NCBI RefSeq assembly: GCF_020740795.1
Contig: NC_067289.1
Span: forward strand, 26,282,108 to 26,346,107
Length of the DNA: 64,000 bases
Source of the DNA: Apus apus
Taxonomy: Eukaryota; Chordata; Aves; Apodiformes; Apodidae
Direction of reading: 5' to 3'
How positions within the stretch are numbered: the first letter of the stretch is position 1; every line of letters starts with the position of its first letter. The notes under the pieces are model-generated. The model was not told the origin of the DNA. It worked only from the letters and a program-made list of their open reading frames with translations, and searched no databases. Of the stretch, positions 48,701 through 60,700 are shown in pieces. The position numbers and the translations under genes were made by a program.

Positions 48701-51700
48701 AAAAGGAACTGTCTTGCAGGGTCCCTAATGTTCATATACTATCAAGAAAATATCAGAAGTCTCTCTTCCCATCCCACATTCCTGTATTTTTTTTTTTTCT
48801 CCTTGTTATCACTTGTGCTGTTTCAGTCTATCCTGATTTTCCAAGAGGCCTGGCCTGACACTAGAAATGACAGGAGTAAAGAAGAGCACAGAACGCCATT
48901 CAAAAGACAGACTGAACTTACTTTCAGCTTTTTCACTAAGTTCATGTAAGCCCTTTTGTTCTCCTCAGGCCCTCCTTGGGAAGCGTTGGACAGGTCGGAG
49001 GCCAGTGTCCCGTTGATGAGGACACCCAGCATATCCAGCACGGTTGTGAACAACTCGCTGGGAGCAAAGACAAGAGGTACCTGAGGAACTGCCCACTGAC
49101 AAGAGATGCCAGGACAGGGACTGATGGCAAAGGCCCCAGACGTGGCTCTGCAGACCAGCCAGGTTCTTGGGGCACCCTGCACCCCCCCGCCCTCCCCACC
49201 CAGCTTGCCTGTCTAAGCCCAGTGTGAAGCTGCAGGTGGGCAGGTGGGCTCCTGCACCCCTGCATTAGAGCCCCAGCTCAGAGCCACAGCCAGCACAGGC
49301 TGTGATAGGCCCTGGGAATCCCAGGCTAAGATCTGTGCTGGTGGGAGCAGTATCAGCAGCAGCTCCAGAGCTTCCCACACCAGAGGAGCTCCCAGCCAAG
49401 ACCAGCACCAAGCACATGGGCTGGGCTCCAGCAGTAACAGGGTGATAGTAAAACAAACATAAAAATAACATACATGCAGCCTGAACTTAAAAGCACGAAG
49501 GGCATGAATCAGCCCCTTGAAATGGCACAGATGTACCTGTTGGTCTGCGTATCAACTGTTCCTGAAGTGATGATCTGGAGGAGCAGCAGTGCCCAGTCCG
49601 TGGTCCCCTGGGTGCTCCTCTGCACGGTGTCAAACATGCCACCCACCTGCAGCACAGCAGATGGCAAGGCTCGGCACATGGGCTGCTGCTGAACACCACT
49701 GCTGTCCAGTACCATGAGCTCTTGTGCGCTGAATGCCACCTCCAAGTGCTGACTTTAAATCCCTTTTCCTCCCCATCCCATGATCCCAGCAAAAAGCTCC
49801 TCCTAAGAAGGAGCTACAGAAAATGCTTAAAGCTTATTTCAGGTTTGCATCTTGCTCAGTAAATACAGAGACTGTTTCAATTCTCAGTCCCTGCTTTCGG
49901 CTCCTAAACCTTGCTGAGCTCATATAAGATTCCTCCCTGAACTCCATACGTGGTTTATGGTTTACAAAAGGATAAAACCTCCCTGCTTTCATAATAAACC
50001 AAACGTTTCCCACGTCAGGAGTTTCCCCACCCACAACAAAGTGCATGTCTCCATGCCAGGCAGCAGCACGTCACAGCTGCTTCACTCTAAGTGCAGTCAC
50101 AGCAACCCCAGAGCCTGTCACAGCTGGCTCAGGTCCCCTTGGCCTGGACCTGGGGCAGCATCAGGCTGTGCTCATAATTTTTGCAACATCAGGAAAACCA
50201 CACAGGTCTTTCTTACCAAGTTAAGACGAAGTTGTAGGGCTTCGTGCATCATTTGCCGAGCTTTGACATCGTCCTGGTACCGTTCTTCCCTCCAGTTGCT
50301 AAGGATCTAAGAAAAAGCATTTGATTAAGGTTGTTTTCTTCCTGCAAAGGAATGTTCTCCCTTTGAAGTTAAAGTATTTGTGACCATTACCTATAAGGAA
50401 TCATAAAGGCTTGTTAACCTTTTTATCCTAATGCCTGTTTAAGGTTTAGAGGAGACGAAGCAAACTAGTGCAGAAATAAATTAATTTGTAAAGAGCTAAT
50501 AATGTGCTATCAATTGCTTGCCTTGATCTTCCTGTCTTAGCAAAAAGACAATAAGTAGCTTTGTATTTCTTAAAAAAACTGGTTCAAACACTCTCACTGT
50601 TCACCAGTAGATAGATCTCTTGTAAATAAATAGATCTCTTGCACTGGATGCAGCTTCCCAACAGGATCTGGTGGGACCTCTGGATAAGAAATGACCAGAA
50701 CCTGAGGGAACCTGGACCGGCTGCATTTCAGGGGAGAAGCCATCCAGCAAAAGGAAAGCCCAAGTGGGAGTAACATCAGGATAAAAAACATCAACGGAAT
50801 GAGCTGAACTAGGATGTGGACCAACATCACAGCCTGGACCTGAGCTGAGAGGCAGTGTGATGAAATATGGCCCCTATGAGTATCAGTTCCCACTGTCACA
50901 GGAATTCAGAGGAACTGGAGACAGAAAAATGGAAATATGCACCTTCTACCCTGGGCACAGTGCATGTTCATTTGGAAGACAGTCTTAAGGGGCAGTTGTG
51001 GGCTAGAATATGACCCAGAGGGGAGCAGGAAGCCTGGAGCAGAATCAGCAGAGGCTGTGAGTGAGCACAAGGCATCCAAAGGAAGAGCTGGAGGCAGTGG
51101 GCTGTTTGGGACTAGCAATATCGCTTTTTAAAGTATGAACACCTCTTTATCTGTGCCAACTGGAGGAGGTAAAGGGCTTTCCTAAAGAAGAAAAGTTGCA
51201 AATTTATAAAAACTGTTTATGATCAAGCTGGACACTGAGAAGATTGTTCTTCTCAGGACAGACATTTTCTTGTTTTTCCCAGACAGAACTGAAAACAAAC
51301 TCAAGTTCATGATACATCCCTGTGACAGTTTTAGAAAAAAAAGACGTATTCCCTATCAAATAGGAACAAAAACCTCCCCATCCTCCCTTCCTTGGACTGT
51401 TCCTTTTGGCATCCCATCACACTGTAATTTTCCTGGTTTTACACCATTGTACACACATAAAACTGATGACACATAAAACACGTAACAAAGGGTACCCATG
51501 GTTATGTACTTGTTTTACCTGATTAACCTGATTCTGCAGTGATGCTAGAAGCCCTTCCCGTTGCTCATCCTGTCCCTTAAGGCAAGTAAGCACCAATGAG
51601 AGGAAAGGCTGCTGACTCAAGAGAGACATGCTGCAAGAGAGGCAAACACCATCAGGCAATTAGGAAAGGTACGTTGGTTCTGCCCATCCTCACTCCTTCC

Positions 51701-54700
51701 TTGTTTTGTCTACTTTTTTTTCCTGGAAGTGGCATTGCTGGCATATGTGTCTCTTGCTGTTTTAGCAAATTAAAGCCTTGCCAGAGGAATTAAAAGGACA
51801 CAGCACATCAGAGCACCAGCCAGGATAAACACACTGACAATGAACATCACGACTGCTCCAGGCACGGAATGACCAAGCATCCCAGGGATGCTTGAAGGCC
51901 TCGTTCAAACAGAACCTGTTATTTTAAGAGTACTTTGATTAACCAGGGATATAATTTTAATGGAGATTAGGCAGTTGAAGGTTCTAATCCATGTTAGTGA
52001 TCTGAAGCAAATCCCAAATTTCCTCCCCAGGCACTGATGAGAATGACAGCTGCCGGGATTCAGGGAGAATTCCAGCCGAGTGCCAGTCCCTCGAGGGGCA
52101 GCTGAGCCTGGAGATGTGCCATGCCAGGGCAAGGGCTTTCAGACTGCTTCCACTTGGGGGTTTTTTAGGTTAATGTGTATCCACTATAAACATAATGTTA
52201 AGACAAAGCGAAAGAACGACACAAAGAACTGGGAGGGTCCAGCGTAACAGCCAGCCATGGGCAGGCTGCAGTTATGGTGGAAAGACAAAAGAGAAAACTT
52301 CCAGCCTTACAGGGAAAATAAGACAGGTGGAAGAGGCTGAGAAATAGCAGTAGATTTAAAAGGCTCCACAAAATTTAAGTAAAAATCAATACATGCAACC
52401 CGGGTCTACAAGAGTGCCACAAAGTGGTGAAGCCCAATCATTGGTCTCACGGTCAGGGAAAGCTCCAGGCACCAACCAAAGGTGAGCAGCAAGATGCAAG
52501 GACAAGAAACTCATGGTGGGACCATACACAACAACCAAACACCACCAGCCTTTAAGAAGTGATTTGTTTTCTCAAACTGTACTTTGGAAGAGCTTCATAA
52601 AAAGAAAGCTGGTTGGTACGTGAAGCAAGGAGACCCTGTTGTGTGTAATATTGAGTGTCACTTCTATCCTAACTGTAAGAAAGTACAAAAAAAAATTATA
52701 GACACTGTGGAAGAACATTTTACTAAAGGAAAATCAATAATCATTAAGTCATCAAAATTCTCATGCACTTAGAAAGGTAGAGATTCCCCACAGGAATTAA
52801 GTGACATGCCAGTTATGGGATCTTAATGGCAAGAAAAATGCTACTTTTTCTACTGCCACAGAAGGGAAGAGACACCAGGTGCTCCAACTGTTCTCCAGTC
52901 TCTAACGTTTCCCACCACCAAGCTGCAGAACAGCCACTGGAAGGTTTATTACAAAGGTTTCACATTTCTTCCTCTGAAACCAATTATATTTCTTCAGACT
53001 AAATGAAACCTGAACCCTGTCTGGGCTGGACAACTTTTTGCTGCACAGAAGTGAACCACTGAGGTATAGTGGAGCTGAGATCCAGCCCTTGGTCTGCTCC
53101 TCCTTCAAAAGCACCTTTCAGCTCTGTGCACAGGGTTCCCCCAAGGCCATACCTTTTTTGTTTCTGTCTATCTCTTTCCTTCTTAGAAGATGACCCCAAA
53201 TGCTGCCCTTTCTCCAGCTCCTCTCCCGCAGCTTTCAAGACCCTACCTTGGACAGAGGTGGGCAGTTTTGCAATCAGGGGAGCCACCAGCCACACTCCTC
53301 GCCGCTCAGAGGAGCTGCAAGTAGAACAAACTTGCTTCAGCCAAAACATCCCCGTAGCTCTGCAACCAGTATTAACTGTTATAAGACTGAACTGCTTCAA
53401 CAAAGCAGTTGACACAATGCATCTGGAATAACTACTGTGGACTGAGCAGTCACAACTTCTGTTTCCAGAGAAACTCAAGAGTATCAACAATATTTATCGT
53501 TAAATGAAGGTAAATTGAAGCAACCTTCAGGTCACTCCTTTCTGTACGCTCCTGCTTCAAGTGCAAAAGAGTCTAGGCAATCTACACGTAATTAAGCATC
53601 ACGTTGGCTAAAATAATTAAAAAGGTGCTACAAAAAATACCTTAGGAATGTCTTTTTACCATTCTGTCTTGTATTACTTGTGTCAGCATTTCCAACAGAG
53701 TTTGGACTGAAGAGGCCTATACCAGAGTTAGAAGAGTTATTGTTTAGCTCAGCGGATTGCTGAAACACCTCTATTGTCGCCTTTGCAATATTATCCAACA
53801 AGCTGTTCATTTCAGCCACAGACCCAGAACCCTACAGTAAAACATAAGTAAACTAGCACATTTGTGGTATGTTTGCTCACCGACTACGTTAAAATTTAAC
53901 ATAGTTTTTTGCATTCAATCTTTAGAGAGGAAAGCTTTAAGACACTCACAGGCTCCCTCGTGCACTGTTTGATCATCAGCTGCAGCTCCAACCAAGACTG
54001 ACGGAGAGTCCACTGATCCAAGTTCTAGGTGAGAAGTAACATTAAAACACAGGGTCAGCACTTTACAGGTCTGGAGAAGAAAGTCAGTCTCATCATTGGA
54101 TACTTTACAGGCACAAGCCCCTCTTATAAGCAGATCATCACAGTCACGGCTCTTTTTAGCAGGCTAATGACATCCCAAAATATCTGACCCATTAAAGAAT
54201 GTTTGTTAACTTCCACATGCTTGCAGCTAACATTGTTACTCAACACTTTTAACCGTGAGCTCTCCAGGATAAAAATCTCAGTCTCTGCATAATGTGAGTT
54301 TAGTTAAATGTGAATACTGAAAATGTAATTTGCTTTTTCCTAGGCAATTACATTAACCCATGGCATTGCCACAGTGGCCATGCTAAATACAGACATTGCC
54401 ATGTTTGTATTTAGCACAAGGCCATCTAGACACAATTCAAGTGAATGCACCAGCCAAGATTGTTATTTTGCAGGACTCTGATCCCTATTTGTCCTGGTCC
54501 AGATAGTTCGGACTTGATTCTTCACAGATCTACTAAAAAAAGACATTGTACATTAAGAAAGGAAGTGTTCCAATGCTGCTGAATTTGAAGAAATGATCAG
54601 TTTGGGACTGTCCATGAAGGCACCTGAGCCTTTCCCAGGGAGCAGGAGTGTCCTTCACCACAGAGCCCTGCTGCAGCAGTTGGCACCTCCACCCCAGGAG

Positions 54701-57700
54701 CCAAGAGCAGCTCCCTTTCCAGGGGCTCCCTAAGGACTGGCAGCAGTGACAGCAGTGCTGAGCCTGCTGCACACGCTTGTTTCCTCCCCAGCTGTGGAGC
54801 CAGAAGTCAGGAGACTCCAGAAGTCACACTATAAAAGCTTCACCGCAGAGGCTGGGGATCCCGAGCACAATCTTTAAAGGAGAACGCAGCGTGTGACCGC
54901 AGCAGGACCTGCCAGCCCGGGTCCCCGGGTGGTGCTGCTGAGTTACCTGCAGGATGCGCCTGACGTGCTGCCTCTGAGGGCTGTCACCCTCGCTGCACTC
55001 CTTAACACCGTGGGGGTAACAGATCAGGTGAAGGAGCTTCTGTGCTTGCTTGTTTGAAAGAACGGGATCCAAAATAAGATCTTTGTCTGTGCACAGCCTC
55101 TCGGGTTCTTTTAAACAGTGCTCTCCAACCCACTCCTGTAAGTAATCACATAACAGGCTCACAAGGAGTGTCAAGGTAATATTAACTTCTGGTGAGCTAA
55201 ATAGAAAAGGGATTTTTCCACATGCAAAACCTGAAGTGAACTATATAGCTCATCTAATACGTGAGATCAGAAACGTCTTCTGTCATTCAGTACCACCTGA
55301 AAGTGTAAGACTGTTACCAGGTTTTCCAAAATTCATTTCTTCTATACTTTGAAAGCAACTTTGCAATAAACCAAAAGCTACTGCAAAAGCACTTTGAACA
55401 GACAGCTGATGGAGCGGGTCCTGCTGTCTTCTCAAAATGCTCAGGTAGGAAAATCTCACCCATTCTGACAAGGTGAAATGCTAATAACCAACCAAAGCCA
55501 TTTCCCCCCCAGTGACACGCTACTCAGGGCATCAGTTGTCCAAACCAGGAAACCCAGTCAGAGCTCAGACACTGAGTTGATCTCAACTGCCATTTTGCAC
55601 CAGAAGGCGTGTTCCCCTTTCCAAACACAAGACCACTGCTTCTCCACACAAAGACAGAGCAGAGCTCCAGGTTACCTGCTGGCAAATTGTTCTGAGCACG
55701 TATCTCGCATACTCGCTTAAACTAGCAGTTTCCATGGAAACAGCTCTTCCACAGGACTTCCAAGTGTGAGAGGAACCCCAGATTTCATCCTCACTGCGCC
55801 CATCTAACAAGCCTCTCCTCTGGAACTCTTCACTCTTCAAGGAGCTGCTGCCAATCTCGGCGTCGCCTGCACGGCAGAAGCACAGAAGTGGGGGTTGAGC
55901 TTCACCCCAGCCCGTCCCCAGAGCCACCCCTGGGGGACATCTCCGTGAGGCAGCAGGGAGGCAGCTGCTGCCAGAAGGGCAGCCCTGGGACTGGGCATCA
56001 CTGTGGTCAAAGCACGGTCCCCTTGCTTCACTTTGCACAGCACCTTTTTAATGTGTATTTCAGAAGCAGGAGAGGGCTTATACAAATTCAGCCGAAACAA
56101 AGTCCCTGTGTGCTCAACAGGAAGAGGTCCATGAGTGGGTGGGATTGCTTTGGCAGCTAATGAAGGGTTGGGTTACTTGCTCTTCTCAGGTGTTCCTTTC
56201 CAAATCTTTGCCCTTACTTTGATTTATTAACAGCCCATGGATCAAGAGACAAGTTTTGAGCACTGCCCCCTTAGCCCACCTTGCTATGAACTTCTCAGGA
56301 AGAGAGACTGCTCTTCCATGGAGAAGAGCAGAGCAGGCAGAGGGAGCCTGGCTGACACCAGGGGAGCCCTCTGCTCTGCAAGATGCTGGCACAGCTCCAC
56401 ATCATCAAGCACAATTTAAAAAAAAACTTATGCAGGGTACCAAAAAGTGACATCTCCAAACATAACATCTTAGCTACAGGAGGAGATATGATGCAGCAAA
56501 GGTACAAACAAACGGTGTGCCTGGACCTTCCTTCCTACCACCCTGCTCCAGACCCCACCCAGACCACATTCCTGCACAGAAATGAAACAACAAATGTCCA
56601 CAATACACACCATTAATGAAGAAAAACAGCAAATCTCAGCACTCTGAATAGCAAGAGAACATAGACAAGGGCCCTTAACATATTTCAAACTCACTCTCAA
56701 ATCCATGAGTCCATCCCATAGCTACGCCTTGAACGTATCTCCCAATACAGTCACATCATTAAGGATCACGGGGGTTTTGAGACAGTTCTGAGACATTGGC
56801 CGATAAAGGCCAATGGGGATATAAACAGCTGGAGGTATATGTACCTCTGTGAGTATGTCCACATCTGGAAGATCTTGCTTGTTTAACCAGACATTTACTT
56901 AGCTCCAAAAATACACCACAGGTCACAAGAGCTTTGGCTGAACTTAAGCCAACCAAGGCTCTGAGGCAGTTATTTGCTTGGGAAAACAAACTCATCTCTT
57001 GCAGAAAGCTGCTGAGCAGGGGTTCTTTTGTAATTTCCACAAGGACAGACACGTGTGACTTGTGGTAAAACACAGAAAAAAGTGGGGGAAAACCATCTGA
57101 GACCATATGTCCTCCCTTTATTTGAGAGGGACTCGAATTTGAAATGTCCTGAGATTTGGTGGTGGGGGTAGGGGTCAAAACAGGAAAAAGCCACATCTGC
57201 TCAAAGGCTCCTTGGCTGGGGCTGACTCACCAGGGAAAAACTCTTTCTCTTGACCTGTGCGGGGGTTGCTACTCACATGCTACAGAGGCATGGACAGCAG
57301 CCACATTTTTTTCCTATCATCAGGTCTTCCTTTCCCAGGAGCATTCCCAGGGAAGTGAAGTAGCACAATCTGATTTTTGCCTGAACACAAAGACAAAACC
57401 ATTACATGTGACTCTGCATAATCTTACCAAGCATCAAAATTGCTTTTAAGACTGCAAATACAGCTCCCACTTCTATACTGTTGTGAGCAGCAGCCAAGAG
57501 GTGACGGTCGCAGGAAGAACGAATTCCAGGAAATAATTTCCCTGGGGAAAGAAGAGTAAATCTTGTAGAAAGTGGTTGTTATTTACCAACTAAAATACCC
57601 TTTTCATCTCAAATAGCTACAGAAGCACAATAACTGGATGGAGAACTGAGTTTTCTGAAACTTTAATGACTTACCTGTTGATCTTGAATCAACTGGGATG

Positions 57701-60700
57701 CACGGTTATGATGGATCAAAATAAGCTAGGATCACTTAAAAGATAAAAGGAGTCTGTCATCACACTGTGTGCCCGTAAATGGCAAATTGAGCCACAAGAA
57801 GACACTGAAACGTGTTTCGTTTTTGACTCCTCAGATTTAGGAAATTACTTCCCTCACCTCGTCTTTAAAACAAATGAAGCAAAATTAATTAATATAAATG
57901 CCTGGTGCACAGTGAAGCCTAATCCTGCAGCTCAGAATCAGACTGCAGAAGAAGGCAGCGAGTGATTTTGCTGACTTCAAGGAGAAGATAAACCGACTGA
58001 AATCCAGGGAGGGAGAGAGAAAGGAAGGATGAATCTTCTGAGGCAGTTAACTGAGCCATGTGTAAGCAAAGACTGCAGTGTGGTCACAGTTTGATTTGTA
58101 GAGTTCAGACAGGAGGTTTCCTCTCCGTTCCAATTTACTTTTATTCCTAAGGAAGCCAAGGACCATGTCCCATGTTTCTGTTACTCAGTGTTCTTCATGG
58201 CTTTTCCTTGTTCTGCTCAAACGTGCAGCAGAAGTTCACTCCCTTCTGGTCAAAACAGGACTGAACGTAACTTCTAGATGGAGCAATATGGCACCACTTC
58301 AGAGCTAGAAATGTTTTTTCTTTCAATTTCACTCTCCCATAGAAACAGTCTTGTCATCAAATTTGTGGAAACACTTTTACGTCAACACCAGGTTCTTTCC
58401 AGGCTTGTTTCCTTTTAATGTTTAGGTGTTGGTTCCTTGTCCTTTTCCTTCCTCTTTGGGTTTGTGGCAAACACACAGGTCAGGCCGTAGAATATTCAAA
58501 TGTAAAGGAAAAAGAACTACACTACTACATTCTGAGAACTAATTTCCTCAGGTGTCTCCTGTTGGATGACTTGCTTTCTTACACCTGATTTAAAATCCCA
58601 TCTCATTGCAACGGCCACGTGAAGCTACCAAGCTGCACAACGTGTATTCCTGTTACTTTGTGTGTCACTGAGAGAAGAGCCCCCACAGGAGCTGCCACTG
58701 CCCTGACAGTCCTTTGCATAAAGGAAGGTGGGAACAGCGTTAAGTTCCGCCACTGCCAACAGCAGCACCAGCACAAACCCAGTGTTCACAGGTCCCAGGC
58801 TCACAGGACTGCTTCAGTGGAATTCCAAAAGAAAGATAACTATCAGGACAGCAGAGTTCTTCTAGACGTCTTCCTCTTTGCTGAAGTGTACACAGATGCT
58901 GCATTAAAACTCAATTTTATTTTTTAAGATGTAATATTATTATGGCTGGGGTTTATGTCAACATTATGCCACATCTGGATGGCCAGGCATTGATCATGAG
59001 CAAGTTGCAGGAAACTCGTATAGTTTTACATGCATAGGAACCGTTTCCCAAACAGGCAAGAATACTGTGCATCAGCTTTTCACTCCTGAAGTCCCTGCAG
59101 CTGTGAACAGGCTCTCATTTCTGCCTGCACTTTGGATGTTCTCACACATGAAATCTGAAGCCATCAAAACCCATATGGGCTCACTTTCTGAAATGAGAAG
59201 ACCACAGAGCTGAACTTACCTGTTCCCTGGGGAAAGAGGTAGACCTGGGGTGTCCTGAAGAGGTGCAGGAGTAGCCGACAGGTCATCCTGGCCCCAGGCT
59301 CAGCATCCGGATCTCCACAGGCTACAGAAGATGGGATGGGGACATAAAGCATCTGCCCAGAAGCTCACAAGTCCCAGTGACAGGCCTGGAAAAGTTCTAC
59401 CTCACAGCCCCATTTTAAATGGGAATACAATAACTTTATTAACAGGAGTCAGCATTTATGGCCTTGAATGATTAAAACCAGGAAAGAACAGTATGATTCT
59501 TGATAAGCGAGAGACCTAAATAATGGCAGAAAAGAATATATAGATGAAAGGGCTTTTGACCATCAAAGCAGAAATAAGAAACACAAATGCAAGCAGAAAG
59601 TGAAAAGAAATGTGTGAAGTGGCCAACAAAGAGGACCACAGCTACAGCACCCCAGGGCTGGAGGTGAAGGCAATGAGGCCAGGAGGAAATGCACACCCTG
59701 AGCAGACCTGGCAGGCACTGGAGCACAGAGCACAGGGCAGGAGAGTTGAGAGCAGAAGGTGGGGCTGCCCAAGAGAAGGGGGCAGTGTACTGCCCCTAAC
59801 TGACACCCCTTGTCTCCTGTGGGTTCTCTGCTCTGACCTGGCTCCTTTGGGAGCTGCAGGGACATGCGTGCTGCAATGTACACCAAGTGGCATTCTGTAC
59901 AGGAGCACAGCTGGGAACACACCACTTGTTCAGTCCATGGAGAATTCTCAAGAAGCCTTAAGTTTTCATCTGAAGTTTCTCTCTTGTGTTTTCTTACCAG
60001 CTGCAAGAAGGGAAGGCAGAGCAACATGCTGAACTACATCTTCCAGGGAAAAGCACTGCCGGGCAATCAGGATAGCAATGAAAGTGGCCAGGGAATCGTG
60101 GAACGACAGGTCGCTCACCTGGAAGGGAAAGCATTGCAGGGCTTCACACACAGGGCACACCCCACTGCCAGGGTCATTAAGGAATCCACTATAAGAATAA
60201 AAGGTAAAACATTTACACAGAAGCACTACATTTTAACTTGTTTCTCAAACATTTTATGGCAAATAATTGTAGTTCTTAGCCTGAACAGACACCTCTTTCA
60301 AACACCACGAATTCTGAAATGAAAAGCATTAGTCTAATAAAAACTCAAGTAAATTTTATCATTCTGGGAAAACTGATAACAGCAGTACTCATTCCTTAGC
60401 TTCGGGACTTCCAAGACCGTGTCCCCAGTGCAGGCAGCTTCAATCTGTTCCTACAGGCATAAGTCATCCAACTGTAGATGAATGGACTGAATAGATGCAT
60501 TAGTCACCACAATCCTGCTGACTTCAACAGGACTACAGTAACTTACACCAGGTGAGTAAGGAAGAGCAAGGTGTACCACCCCTTCTACAACCCAAGTGCC
60601 AACACCAAAACAGGGTCTTTACAACAGGGATAGTTATTTGCACATCCAGGAGCATTTCAGAAACAGTACACGCCCATGCCTGCTCTCCAGGGTACCTCTG

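Noticed and set aside
52556-52772. Lys-rich plus-strand open frame ([16 protein letters not shown])
   Set aside because: It lies in a MED12L intron on the opposite strand, has no recognised homologue and no splice or promoter context.
55136-55196. Extension of MED12L exon F upstream ([15 protein letters not shown])
   Set aside because: Open by chance; the exon E donor requires phase 0 and the family has no residues between ICQQ and EWVGE.
55283-55471. Minus-strand peptide resembling a possible extra MED12L exon ([17 protein letters not shown])
   Set aside because: The family joins ICQQ directly to EWVGEHC, and that join is in phase without it; no role for the segment remains.
60119-60188. 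Longer version of MED12L exon B starting at TATAG|TGGATT
   Set aside because: The shorter start at 60118 gives [14 protein letters not shown], matching the family and keeping phase.
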